From positions 310,001 through 374,000 of the forward strand of contig JAJSPD010000006.1 of the NCBI GenBank assembly GCA_021307315.1: DNA of 64,000 nucleotides. Reading direction: 5' to 3'. Every line of letters starts with the position of its first letter. The stretch's first letter is position 1. The notes under the pieces are model-generated. The model searched no databases. It saw only the letters and a list, made by a program, of their open reading frames with translations, and was not told the origin of the DNA. Of this stretch, positions 12,101-24,317 are shown in pieces. The translations under genes and the position numbers were made by a program. This stretch comes from Bisporella sp. PMI_857 (lineage: Eukaryota > Ascomycota > Leotiomycetes > Helotiales > Helotiaceae).

Positions 12101-13488
12101 AGAGAAACCTTCAAATTCGATAGTATATCGTCGTCTTGACGAAAGGGAGAGCAATTGATACACCTCGGATGTGGTCATGCTGTCATTCTCACTGTCGACA
12201 TTGTTGCCGCTAATGACCAACAACATTAAAGCATTATTCGGAACTAGGAGCATACTCCACCTCGACAGAGAGGTACTCCGAGTCTCCGGTGATAGTACCG
12301 GACTCTAACTTCCGCGCAATAGGCAGGATAATGTCGGCTTGGTCTCCTGCTGTATCTGTATTGCCATATTTGGCTAAGCAGTCAAAATAAATACCTGCGA
12401 TTATACATCGAAACATACCGCATAGGGCTGGCTTTATTTGATCTCTAGTTTTGAGGCTGTGATGGACCTTAGACACGAGAAGATATCGTCGTTCTCCTGC
12501 ATCGTGAAGCTTGAGAGCATGGCTCTGTGATGAGGTTTGGTCTAGCCACTGCCAGATTCCTCAAGCCTAGCAGCATTAGCATAGTGCATTTAGCACACTG
12601 CATGATGATATACCGATTGGACTTCCGTTGGTCTTGATGGAGCGGCAATAGGTGGGTGCCTAGATAACCCAAATATATACCCCACAACTTAGGCTGACAA
12701 AGTCTTTCAGGCCTCCAGGTTCCTAGACCCAAATGTTTATGCTTCAGGAACTTACGGAAATTTCTTAGGATTCAGCGTGAGATACCTCCTTGTCGCTACC
12801 TGTTACTGTCGTGAAGAAAGAAAAACTCTCCCATCTCTATTCCTGGCTTGCACCTAGACCCCACTGACTTTGAGCTTAATCTGACCTCCCTCAGCTTCCG
12901 GTTTATGGCTTCTAGTTCGATGGCCAGCAACCCACTCCGGGCCTGATTTGCGATCCCAAAAGTCTGTGAAGTATGTGGTGCAGGACCACTTATTGATCGT
13001 AATGAAGATAGTCAGCATGAGTAAGTTATATATCGAAGAGTGTAGAGGAGGTACTTACTTATGCTGAATCTAGGGTAGGCTTTTCAACTCATTGAGTAAG
13101 TAAAACACTCATTACCCATGGGCTAGAATTCACAATGTGTAGAGCTGTTTTGTTGGACACGAAGATTACTTTCATTATTGGGCTACTCCATCCTCAGCTC
13201 CTATGTTCCATTCCCATGTTCCAGTAACCATACCCATGATATTTATCTCTTGCGCGTCGCCGCTCCGAAATCAAATATAGCAAAGTTCAAGACGGAATTT
13301 CACGCAGGGGTTGCGTCTGAATAAGAAGGCCCTCTCGAGTCTTAGCCATATGCTAATTAATCTGTTACACTCATAGTGCCTATAAGGAAGAGTTACAGTT
13401 AGTACATGCCATCGCAAAGATTTCAAATGTATTAAATATCATGATATCTCGGAAGCCTGGGATTAAGAGATTCTAGGGTATGGAAAAC
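9119..13488. other. gene-poor 4.4-kb region
   Basis: No conserved protein could be recognised on either strand. Only short open frames of less than 90 codons occur (for example minus-strand frames at 10543-10761, 12234-12476 and 12469-12732), without a family match. I found no long terminal repeats, transposase motifs or tandem arrays by eye. The part next to the kinesin start carries its promoter. Confidence 0.4.
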
Positions 13489-14654
13489 TTACTCCTCAAG
13501 GTCATCAAATACCTGTCTCATTGCCGCCTTTCCGTCGAATATCTCTCCAGCATTAACAGGAGACACATAGCGAGCGATGAAAATCCGACCCTCCTTGAGC
13601 AAGATATCCATGTTAATGTCCAAGGGGCCTAGGTGGAAGTAGTTGAAAAGTGTGGCAGATGTGGTCAGAGATTTCAAAGAGGTCAAAGCCTTCATGGCAT
13701 TTGCCACAAGTGAAAGTGGAGCTTCAATGAAGAGTTTGAGGTCAATCTGCAAATCGGTCACAAGCTTCCAGTTGATCGTGGTTAATGGAAAAGCCAGGCC
13801 TGGGCATACTCCAAGCAGCATAACATTGGTGTCCAAGAAGATGCGATCCTTGCCGGGTCGGAACATGACAGGGAATGGGTCATTCTCCATAATGAATATG
13901 GACTTCATGGCACCGCAAGCAAGAAAATCGGCCCGGAATTGCTTTGACACGTGCATTACACCTGGAGCGGGATTTCGTGCTTTGACAATGAATCGAGATC
14001 CTGATATGGTAGCCGGAAGGACGAACGGATCATGTGCAATCTGGTGTTGGCTATTAGAGATGTCTCACAGAGGAGAAGAGGATTTTGAGATGCACTTGCC
14101 TCCAGGAACTTGATGAACTGTTCGTCATTGTCCTCAACTACCCATGCCAGGATGTTCTGACGAATCTCTGGGGGCAGGTTGACAAATCGCAAGCGAACTG
14201 TGGCAACCTCCATCACCAAGTTTCCAGCACAGTCTCTAATCCTAACAACACCATCACATGCGCTCAACTCGTGCTTTAGATCTCCCTTTCCAATTGTAAG
14301 AGGGTGAATAGTATTCTCACGCAGATTGATACCTTCGAACTCCTTCACGCTGGACTCCAAGAAAGTATGCAACCTGATCCGCTGAGCTGTGGTCATGGAA
14401 ATAGAAACACCACGAGAATTGCGGCCAATGTTGACGGTCTTAACAGCGAGCTCCTCCAGTTCGTCCAAGTTAACAGAGAATATCGGACGTTCGATAGCGC
14501 AGGCGACATTCTTGAATCCGATAAGGCCCTTCAATTTTTCTTCAAGGGTAGGGCTGAGCTGGACTGTATAACCATTTGAGGAGCTGATCTTGGTAACCTG
14601 GATATCCATAGCTTTCAACCCATCAATATGTGTTCCGGCGATAGTGGTTGGCAT
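13489..14654 (-). CDS. 2EXR/F-box-like domain protein with a GC-AG intron
   Basis: Two exons read through without any frame break: 14654-14100 (185 codons) and 14040-13489 (183 codons plus stop), joined by a 59-nt intron at 14041-14099 whose donor is GCAAGT and acceptor CACCAG. The start MPTTIAGTHIDGLKAMD is the first ATG. The N-terminal 110 residues (TKISSSNGYTVQLSPTLEEK; TTAQRIRLHTFLESSVKEFE) are not recognised. The segment RFVNLPPEIRQNILAWVVED resembles the helix opening fungal 2EXR and F-box-like domains. MHVSKQFRADFL and PVMFRPGKDRIFLDTNVML fit the conserved second and third blocks of 2EXR proteins. These are abundant, mostly uncharacterised proteins of Pezizomycotina, some linked to allorecognition or regulation. 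Substrate and role are unknown. Confidence 0.7.
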
Positions 14655-17409
14655 GACGGCTGTGATCTATATTAGCAGAGTAGTGCATGGTGGAGAGTGC
14701 TTTTTATGTGATGAAGATAATCGTTCGGCGAGGAAGTCTTTGCCGAGCATTGTGATGTGTTGACTATAGTTGTATCTCCTGCTACTATCTTCAGATTTGA
14801 TAGGTCCCTCGCCTGATTTCTAGGTAGTGCTGCGAGGCATGTTTTGGAAGACACTCGCAAAGTTGCGCAAGGTTATAATTCCACCTTATGTGTATCGATC
14901 ACTTGATCAAATATTGTATATACGGACAGCATGCAATCAAGATGTTAGGAATATTATGAGGTGTCAGAAAGAGGGATTGTCTCCACAAAGTTTCATAGAC
15001 AAACGCTCACTCGCCCTCACAGATACCGGGCCAATCAAGTGAGGCAGTATAATGAGAATGAGGAGATTCAAGCCCAGAGGCAAGATGCGAAGATATTAGC
15101 GCAAGTTGATCTTCGGTCTGTAGCAGACTGATCAGATTGTGGAGAGATTTGTGGCAGGTTGTGCAGAGTTGCCATTGTGTATACAAGAAGGATGCTGAGC
15201 TATGTGAAGCAACGTAGAGCTTACCCTCGATTGTAAGGTAATTAGAGGCGGTGTTTTTGCTGAAGTGGAGTTAGCAATTATGTTTTGAGAGAATCTTCGT
15301 GGCTTGGTGCAAAGAGAAGCTCGAAAAAGGGTTGTCAGCCTTCAGATGCAGCATGGAGAAACTCACTGTGAGATCAGGGTAATAAGCCCACAAGGCAAGC
15401 CTTGAGTCCTTGTCAGTGTACTGCTGGTGGCAAAATATTACGGAGGAGGGGGCTGTGCTGATACACGGCCTCTGCAGAGGTGTTGAGATGTGGAAGTAAG
15501 AGTGAGCCGTGAGTGTGATTATGACAACCAAGGAAAGCTTCTCCTATAGATAGTAGTGATCTATGTTACAGAAGGAACACGCGCTAGATATGGAGGGTCT
15601 TAATGAAATGATGCCTATGAGAATATGAGATTGAAGCTTACCTGCGAGGCTGAGGTGGTAGAATGGTCTACTATTGTGGGAGAATATTGCTATTGTCGAT
15701 TGTTAGTATCAGTTCATGACATTTCATCGTTAAACAAAGGAACTTCAGATAATTACCATTTGTAGACGTGCCTAAGCTGAGAAGTTGTGAGTTTCGTGTC
15801 TTAAAGTTCTTGTTATTGTTTGGCGACTTTGTGGAGGGGGATAATATACAGGGGTTAATGTATCTCAAAGATAACTTTAAGGCGAATCACCCTAAAATTG
15901 TGATGAAGGTTTAGATCTAAATGATTTCGTCAATAAAATTATTGCAGTCTGTACTCCCCACGGTCTCTACGTTCATTCTTGGCCTTCTGTTGAGATCGAT
16001 GTCCTTTCTACATCATCTTACAGGCTGTAGCCTCTTACTCACTTCTGGCACCTCCAAGAAGGATACTAATTCTCTATTCCTCCATTCGCGGGTACATAGA
16101 ATCATCTCTACGAGGCCAAATAGCGTAGGTGAGGCATTAATAAGTGACGCTTTGGTTCAAATTTCACTAGCAAATATGATTCACAAGGCCAACGACTCGA
16201 CAACTAGAACATAAAAATGACAAGAAGATCTATATTCATGTACTAGGCTCCATGAGTAATTCTCAAGGTAGGCAGCTAGCTAAGATTGCTGTTAGATTAT
16301 AGCTGTTGGACTTCCTATTCTCGTCCTTGATACATGCATAAACAAAAAGGAATTTCTGAATTGAGTCTTGTTTCAGATTGATGAATATGCCTCCTTCCAT
16401 CTCCGAAAGAATTGCTGAGCGTCAGTAAAGTGTAATCATCAGTTATGACAGTGAGGATCTTGAATTTTCCTATTGTCGTTTAGGAGACTCAACACAATGT
16501 CATTACTTAATTGTCATTCTCACAATATCAACGGAGACAATACCTAAGGAACTACATCACAAATCGATATCGCGCCTTTCTTATTTTAATCTATCCCAAC
16601 TTTCCAGATAAAACACATCAACTCTTCCAAATTGCCCCAAACTTTAGGCTACTGTATGCGTATATAAATATTAAAACTAAAACGGTTGTTGTGGGAACTT
16701 TGTTAGATGCCCCACTTGTACGGCAACTCCCGCAAAAGTGGGACCGCTAATGCAAACAACCCGTCCAACAGCCACATCCCAACTACACTTGATAGATTTA
16801 TTCGTTTGCTTTGGGTACAAATTATCTTCAAATCATTCTCCTTCGATACTTGAGCTCCTCCCACAGTTCCATTAACAAAACTTGCCTAATAAGGGGAGCA
16901 TGGAGAATCTTCCTCCACACACGGCCTTGCTATGCTCACTCAAAATCTGTAGCAGGTTTATCGATTCCCAAATCTGTAAATCATGAGTCTACAAGCATGT
17001 CAAAGCTTTCGACAGGTGACGTCGGACTAGGAGGTCTTCAAGAAGCAGCTACTTGTGCTCTGAAAATACATCACCATCATGGTTGACAATGTGACAGGTC
17101 AAGAACCTTGCGAGCCAACTAAGGTTGTCTGGATTGAAAACATCTGGCGATGGTTCCGGGGGGGCCTAATTTTAAAATGAGGAGCAGTTCAACAGAGATA
17201 CCACACTAGTGCGTGAATGCAATGTCTGACGATGGCCGCTGGCCTCTAGTGGACGCACTGAATTAGAATACTTGCCGGTGATATTAATATTCCATCTCGG
17301 AACATTTGACTTATTGAGATCATGTTACTTGGACAAAATCCAAATCCTTGAAAAGGTGCAGGCAACCTAATACTCTACCAGGCCAAGATTGATGGTCTAA
17401 GATATGTAA
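14655..17409. other. gene-poor 2.8-kb region
   Basis: Contains the promoter of the 2EXR-type gene and the 3' flank of the PPPDE fusion gene. Open frames on both strands (for example 15921-16214 plus, 15271-15531 minus, 16511-16750 plus) have no recognisable motif and no splice context. Nothing else was identified. Confidence 0.4.
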
Positions 17410-19211
17410 TTATACTCTAATCTGTGAGGGTGCTGGTGTTTGTTTAGGATTCAATCTACGATAGTCCCATTCCAAGCAGCTCTGTTCAATCTCTTGAACT
17501 AGTGACTCCTTGGGAAAATAACTTCTTCTTATTTAAGACCGTGCTTTGCGCATCCATGGTTTTTAGCAAGTCCACCAATTCCCCATTCTTCGGCGCACAG
17601 AAGACGAAGTTTCCAAATGCAAGAAGATATCCTTTCAATGCCTCAGAAGATTCTGCCTCGACTTCAATTGCTTCAAGCAATGAAGCCGCAATCTCAACCT
17701 GGTCTCCTTCTGGAAGTGCTTCTCGGCGCTGCTTTGACCGACTCGAGCTATTTGCTGTTGCTATATTGAAAGATAAACTTGCCGCCGCCACACGGACGTT
17801 GTGGTGTGTATCATCCAGTAAACTCGTGGTTATTAGCTGAACGATGGGCTCGGTGAGCATTCGGCAGCAGAGGATATGCTGTGGATATAACGGAGACGAA
17901 AATAAATTACAACTCAATTGCAATGCCACAAGACGAAGAGCATATGGGCAATTTTTGAGTGAGTTGACATAAGAAATAAGCTGCGCAATGGTGATATGGT
18001 CTTTCTCCTCCGCATAGTAGCCGCTCACTCGTAGATCGGACATTGCCGCACGAAGAAGGTCAACAATCATAAACATGATTTCGGGCGGGTGCTTAGAGGT
18101 AGCTGTCAAGATATACTTGCTGAACTGCGCAAGATCAGGCAATGTTGCCTCGGCAGCACCATCATGTTCGCGAGCCGAGAGGAATTTTATTAGTCCTTGA
18201 GGTGCTGCCTCTTCTGCAAGCGATCCGAGTTTCGAGGCGAGCTTTGCAAGAGGAGGCCTTAGTGTATAGCACAGGGCGAGCGTCTGCACTGCGTAAGGTC
18301 GGCAGGCGAAGAGACTCATGTAGATGCGGTGGCCAGGCACTTTGCACAAGTGCTTTAACGTTCCCTCGAAGTGTTCTTGCATCACCACCTGACCATCGGC
18401 CATCTTCCTGTCCATGCAAAAATGTGACAAATGTTGGAGTAGCCTTAATTTCATACTTTGCAGCAACATCGAATGCAGTGGAAATATCGACAATGGTTAG
18501 GTAAGCTTTATTCTCAACTTCAGCTGCCAGTTCGTCATATACCGGATAAAGTGCCTTGCAGGGCCTGCAAGTGGGAGACGTGAAGAAAATAACAGCGCAT
18601 GAATCCTCTGCTGCGGCCAGTACTGAATCCATTTCTTGTCTCGTTGCGATTTTCTTCACCAATTGATTAGATTGAGCAGCCTTGCGTGCCTCAAGGCCGA
18701 TCAAGCCTCCTTTTTTGGACTGTCTGTCCTTCACCATCATTTCAATCTGCGGCCTCATCATTTTGCCGAATGGAGTGTTAAGTACTGTATCCGGAAGATT
18801 AACGATGTGACTTGGGATCCCTTTGCCTAGGAGAAATGTGGAAAAAGTCATTCGTGAAGTTATTACAGTTATGCGTGAAAATATCATAGGCCTACTATCC
18901 CATGAGCGTACTGACGGTAATTAAGATGGCTTGAGAATTCATACCTCAGCGGTATAGATTTCCCTCAAAGAATCCAAGTACTCAATTATAATGTCCATCG
19001 GTAGGTCTGTTCTCCCTAGCTTAATGATTTCCATGGGCGCTCCCATCGACCCTGGCTCGAGTGACTTGACACCACCATCATAAGTATACTCTATGCCACT
19101 CATGACAATGGCGGTATGGTAGATGGCGTCAATCTGAATTCCGAGCAAGGCAGCTGATACGTTCCGCGCCAAGCCTTGAGATAGATCGTACACATAGAGT
19201 TGCACATCCAT
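17410..19211 (-). CDS. PPPDE (DeSI-type) peptidase - thioredoxin - PUL domain fusion
   Basis: The first exon (19211-18945, 89 codons) begins MDVQLYVYDLSQGLARNVSA, close to the start of animal DESI1, with catalytic His32 in YHTAIVM. An intron (18892-18944) precedes AYDIFTHNCNNFTNDF, which holds the catalytic Cys, and GKGIPSHIVNLPDTVLNTPFG. A linker leads to a thioredoxin domain (about residues 165-270) with active site SPTCRPCK and cis-Pro ATPTF. A C-terminal all-helical region of about 290 residues (KYILTATSKHPPEIMFMIVD; HHNVRVAAASLSFNIA) matches the PUL domain, which in other proteins binds Cdc48/p97. The end is PAPSQIRV with TAA at 17410. Frame breaks occur at 18842-18846 (A run), near 18310-18330 and near 17515. 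Inferred role: a deSUMOylase/deubiquitinase- or depalmitoylase-like thiol peptidase coupled to redox and p97. Confidence 0.8.
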
Positions 19212-19786
19212 TTTGGAGATACCTTAGCCAGCCTCTCGCTTTTGCAAGGAGATCACAGTTTGAAGTTGGGTGCTTGTGGGAACGCGCGCTATAAAATTGG
19301 GAAATCGACTTCGAATATAGGGCAGTTCTTTGGCTCTCACTCAAGTCTTAGCCAGGTTTAGAGGTCGTTAGAAGTTGTTCTAAAAGACTGCTGCGGTAAA
19401 ATATGGAACAGAAAAGTCTAAGGGAGCGGCACGGGAGATAGGTGCCTCTATTTATATTTCTATTAGGTTCTTGAAGGGAGGCGATGTGAAGTGGAAAAGG
19501 CAGATAAGCCGCGTTTGTCATATGGCAGGGCTGATGGAACCCCAGTAAAAATCAAAAGAAGATTCCCTATTAGGGATAGTGCATGACAGAGGCTAGAAAT
19601 CGTGGCGCTCAGATGTGGCTTGAACCAAGTTGCCCAGCTCCTTTTTCCAGATTTCATTCCCCTTTTACTCTAAATTCTTTACTCACTTCCCTACGACACC
19701 CTTCTCTTCCCAAACTTTTCTTTTTGCTATCATAAGTATATGCAGGCTACCCCCGGACCTGCGAATACTTGTCTGTCATTCTCTTC
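19212..19786. promoter_or_regulatory. bidirectional promoter region, PPPDE fusion / GDA1
   Basis: A 575-bp gap between divergent genes. The side next to GDA1 (about 19640-19740) is rich in pyrimidine runs (TTCC, CTTTT, TTCTC) on the plus strand, typical of fungal core promoters. No conserved ORF is present. Confidence 0.45.
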
Positions 19787-21549
19787 ATGAGACGAACTTC
19801 AGTCTCTCTTCCAACAAGGAATCATCACGATCCCCACGAAAAACCAGCTCGCTACAGTAATAGAGGCGCACGCAAGAGCGCCGCAGGCACGCTGGAGAAA
19901 ATAAAAGCCGCTTGGATGACGCAAAGTCAGCGTTCTAGATACTTGAAGACTGGAGGGTTGCTCCTATTCATAGTCTTCTTATTCTATTTTCTTGCGCCAA
20001 AGGGAGCAGGCACGTACACAACTGGTAATGAAAACTCCTATCACTTAGGAACACGTATTTACGATCTAATAGTGCCCATTGGCCCCAGTGTAAAAGGTGG
20101 CAATGACGGCCAGACACCTTCAGATTCTTCTTATGGAACAACCAAGTGTTCGAAATCGATCGACTCATCTAAGCCAATCGTCCAGTATGCTCTCATGATA
20201 GACGCTGGCAGCACTGGATCGAGAATCCATGTATACAAATTTAACAATTGCGGCCCCACTCCAGAGCTCGAGCATGAAGGTTTCTGGATGACCGAGAAGA
20301 AGACTGGAGGATCTGGTCTGAGTTCGTACGGAGCTGATGCGGAGGGAGCTGCAAAGAGTTTAGATGCTCTTATGGATAAAGCTGTAGAGACTGTTCCCGC
20401 GCGTTGAAGGGTTGCACCCCTGTGGCCGTAAAGGCGACAGCTGGACTTCGGAAACTTGGCCAGAATTGAGCCAGAAGATCCTGGATGCTGTCCGGACCAG
20501 ACTAGAAACTGTCTATCCATTCCCAGTTGTGTCGAAAGAAAAAGAAGGGGTTGTTGTCATGGAAGGCAAGGATGAAGGTGTCTTTGCCTGGATTACTACA
20601 AATTATCTTCTAGGCAAGATTGGTGGACCGGATCATTCTGAGACAGCAGCTGTCTTTGACCTTGGTGGTGGATCAACTCAAATCGTGTTCGAGCCCACGT
20701 TCAAAGGCGCCAATGGCGGAATCCCAGAAAAGCTAGCCGACACCGAACAGAGGTACGTCCTCAACTTTGGAGGCAGGGAATTTGAACTCTATCAACATTC
20801 ACATCTTGGTTATGGCCTTATGTCAGCTCGCGAGTCTATCCATAAAACACTCATTGAGGATGTTCACGGAGCGCATCCTGAGGACTCATCATGGGTCTCG
20901 AAGCCAGTAGTCAACCCTTGCATCGCCCCAGGTATGGAACGTGCTATCGATGTAAAATTGGGCGAAGGCCATGCTCTTGGTGCAGCGATTACTGTTAACA
21001 TGACTGGGGCCGTCATCACCGGCACCGGCTCAGTGCCGCAAGCTTGCGGAGAAGATCCTTCAAAAAGATGCCGAGTGCAAAGTCGCTCCTTGTTCATTCA
21101 ACGGCATCCACCAACCATCTCTCCAGAAGACATTTGCTCGAGAAGATGTTTATACCTTTTCCTATTTCTTTGATCGAACTGAGCCGCTCGGCATGCCAGA
21201 ATCGTTCACGCTCAAGGAACTGCACCATCTCACTGACCAAGTGTGCGGGGGCAAAGATCATTGGGATGTTTTCCAGAATGTCCCAGGTGCGCTCGATGAG
21301 CTTGAACACCGACCGGAGCACTGCCTAGATCTCAATTTCATGATGGCACTTTTACACACTGGATACGAGTTTCCTATTGACCGAGAAGTTAAAATTGCAA
21401 AGAAAATTAAAAATAATGAATTAGGCTGGTGTCTTGGTGCAAGGTAAGTCTCAAAGTCCTAATGTCCGATGAATACCTCTAATTTCGTGACCAGCTTGCC
21501 ACTTTTGAGTCAAGCTTCAGGGTGGACCTGCAAGGTTACAGCGCTGTGA
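19787..21549 (+). CDS. GDA1: Golgi guanosine diphosphatase (GDA1/CD39 family)
   Basis: Type II membrane NTPDase. In the Golgi lumen it hydrolyses GDP to GMP, which drives GDP-mannose import for glycosylation. ATG at 19787 gives [16 protein letters not shown] cytosolic tail of about 58 residues is followed by one TM helix ([16 protein letters not shown]). The apyrase-conserved regions are [16 protein letters not shown] (ACR1), [10 protein letters not shown] (ACR2), [18 protein letters not shown] (ACR3) and [15 protein letters not shown] (ACR4). The C-terminal half has [19 protein letters not shown] and [20 protein letters not shown]. An intron (about 21445-21494, GTAAGT...ACCAG) precedes the last exon ending [10 protein letters not shown] with TGA 21547-21549. 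Single-base breaks lie near 20402, 20460 and 21020-21040. The family length of about 550-580 residues fits. Confidence 0.88.
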
Positions 21550-22792
21550 AGATGTGTCATGATAAAATATGAGAAAATGCATTGCTGGCGTAAGGATAAT
21601 AATGGTTTATTGAGTCATAGAGTCAATGACAGGTATAAAGTGTCACTTTGTTCAATTACATAATATCTAACACTTCGTTTATTGGCAAACTACGTGCACA
21701 GATCTGAGCTTTTGAGAGCTATGCTACCAAAGAATTCTTGTTCAGCTACATGCCCAAGGAGGAACATGAGGTTTTCCGTTTTCGTCATCACATTCCTTAG
21801 GGGGCCAGGTGGTATCTATACCAAAGCAGAAGATGCATTGCAATACCTAATGGTCCATTGTATTTGTCATATTTTAGAATCTCTGTTTTCATTTCGTGAT
21901 GTTTTTGGGGCTTTCAGAATGTGTGCTTGAAAGTAATAGATATCTCTCCAAAGTTCATTGCAATAGCGGCGAAAGCACAGCGGACGTTAGCCCTTATGTC
22001 CAGGCCGGGAGCTGGCTCTTTCAGAGTGTGCACTTTGCGTTCTTCCTTGGTGGTATCATCGAGTTACAAGTAAGCTGAAACATAGGAAGGACAAGGAAAC
22101 AGCTTCGGTTATAAATAGGCGTCGATAACAAAGCGATTTCGCATCAGAAGTTGAGTCGAACAATCATATGGTTCTCAATCGATGGTGCTACTCAGCCGTC
22201 GAATGCTAAGCCTCCATAATTAAATCAACGATCTCAGCGTCAATTGATGACCAATGATCTTATTTACAATCTTTCAAATCACAAACAGGTACAGATACCT
22301 GTAAATCCTGTGTTACGCGAGATTGTCCGCAAGCACGACATCCACTGCTCGAAAAACATAAATTTTTGTTGCATATCGTAGCGTGGGGGATACGGTGCTA
22401 CAGCTTCAAAGCTCAAGAAATGCAAACAAATTTTCAAGTAAGACACCGAATAATTTCAGACTGTCATCCCGCGGATGAAGTATGACTGACGCCGCATTGG
22501 TGGCGAGTGTTCTGGAATGCCACAGCAGAGCCGCATATTTTGGGTGGGGGTTGAAAGGCTCGTGATATCAGATCTGGAATGAAGTCTGCTCGAATTTTAT
22601 TTGAAGCGTTCAAATGGATTGGTAAATATAGGGAAAGGAATGAAATATTTCCAGGCCGTATTATGCATTAAAGGCTCAGCAAGTCAGCCCAAGGTCTGTG
22701 TACAAAATTCATCTGTGGATTTCGCAGAGCTGGGAAACATATCATGAAAGATGTGGATTGAGTGAATGTGTGTATTTGAATGAAAATACAGG
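21550..22792. other. intergenic region 3' of GDA1
   Basis: About 1.2 kb between the ends of two convergent genes, longer than most convergent gaps here. Small open frames at 21682-21930 and 22698-22937 have no recognisable content. No repeat was seen. Confidence 0.4.
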
Positions 22793-24019
22793 GTATCATA
22801 AAGGAACCTCAGCGCCAGAACTCCCTAAAACATCTTCAATGACCTCGTCTGGTCCCACTCCGTCTAGCAACGCCGCGATAGCATCAACATCACTTCCCCA
22901 CTGCATGCTTCGCTCCTGCTCAGACTTAACGATGTAGATGCGATGTAGATATATCTTTCTAGCGGCAAGGGCAACAGTCCAGGCGTAACATATGTTAGAC
23001 CATGTAAAGGTGCGAGACATCTAAATGATCAGCCACAAGTCCAAGGTTCATCGCGCGAACACCTACTGCATGAGCTTATCGAAGTGCTTCGTAGCAACAG
23101 GAGAAATCCCCCCAGCCACTGCTCTATGAAGTCTTAGGAAAGCAATAATATTCTGCTGGTACTGCTTCACCTCTATGGTGACAGTACAAAGATCACTCAG
23201 CCCTGAGAGTTGTTCAATGTCCTACTTTATTTTACTATTGCCGCCCAAGTTCGCGTTACCCGTGGAAGAACTAACCTCGGCTGATATCCTGGGCATAAGT
23301 GATGCTTCGGTGTGTATTCTCGGGCTCTTCCGGACTACTGAAGAAATCGAGTCTCCGTCCCCATATGCTTCTTCGATATTTGGGAATCCATCATCTGGAT
23401 CATGAAAGTGTGAAATGAACATGTGCTCATTCAAGTGCTTTGTCAACCTTGGTCCCTCTCCACCAGCTAGCAGCGCGATAAACAAGAATCGTTTAGGTGC
23501 ATGGTGTACTGAAGATCGAACATATATTCGTTTAGTCCGCAGAAGTTCTAGAGCCTGTATTTGAACCTGCTTCGGCGCCTCATCCAAATTTTTAGCAATT
23601 ATAATGTTTGCGATCGTCTTATTCTCTGCAAAGGATTCGGCTTGGGGTGATCTCGTAATTGGTTGGAAGGCTTGGGATTGGAGGAAGTACGAATCTTGCC
23701 TAGTCCTTACAGGAGAAGCCGATCGTCCGGGACTGCCATCAACTGATAATATGGCGTGCGCAAAATCGTCGAGGGAAGTATGCTCGGAACAGTCAATTAC
23801 TGCATGAGATAATCCGAAAACCTTTGCTGCTATCTAAGAGCTGTTAGTGATATGTAAGTTAAGAATGAATTGTCTTACCAATTCTAGTTCCTGAAGGGTA
23901 TCGTCGATTGCATAAGGCTCGGTATCAACGATACAGTGCTCTTGCGTGACGAGACATATTAAAGCTGCAAGCTCTACATCGCTCAATTCATGCACCTTTT
24001 CCAGTATTTCGTCTGCCAT
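22793..24019 (-). CDS. MoxR/Mg-chelatase-like AAA+ protein without a Walker A motif
   Basis: Starts MADEILEKVHELSDVELAAL at 24019. A 45-nt intron (23834-23878) precedes IAAKVFGLSHAVIDC. The central part IIIAKNLDEAPKQVQIQALE resembles the Walker B/arm region of MoxR and ChlI AAA+ ATPases (hhLDEINRAPxxxQxALLE). RFLFIALLAGGEGPRLTKHL and MFISHF resemble the sensor-1 strand and arginine-finger loop. The C-terminal part (YQQNIIAFLRLHRAVAGGIS; APLHGLTYVTP; VALAARKIYLHRI) resembles the lid domain. No P-loop GxxGxGKT is present anywhere, so ATP hydrolysis is doubtful. Some fungal databases call such proteins magnesium chelatase. There is an in-frame TAG near 23220 between SKIK and DIEQL, and a frame change near 22975. 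Function is unknown. Confidence 0.6.
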
Positions 24020-24317
24020 TAGGCCCGCAATTCTTACAACTTCAATCAGCCATCTCCCAGTATTCTCTTACCCCTCTCCCTCACTTCAAGAAGGCATATA
24101 GATAGATTTATAAACCGGATTATATAAGCTCTTTGTGGTGGTTTCCAGCAATTACTCACTGAATGTCGTTGAATCTGTCATTGCCTTTGGAGCTAACAAA
24201 AGGCTTGGCACAACCCCCAAAAATAAATGAAAGCCTCAGGAAGCAATCATTCAACCATCAATTTAGAAGATTCCAAGGCATTAACGTGCCAGACATGCGG
24301 TGGTGATAGAGCAAGAA
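24020..24317. promoter_or_regulatory. bidirectional promoter, AAA+ relic / VPS16
   Basis: A 298-bp gap between two divergent start codons, so both promoters must lie within it or overlap the genes. Confidence 0.5.

Noticed and set aside
15921..16214. 97-codon plus-strand ORF with a hydrophobic N-terminus
   Set aside because: No conserved motif and no flanking gene context; the length is within chance for AT-rich DNA.
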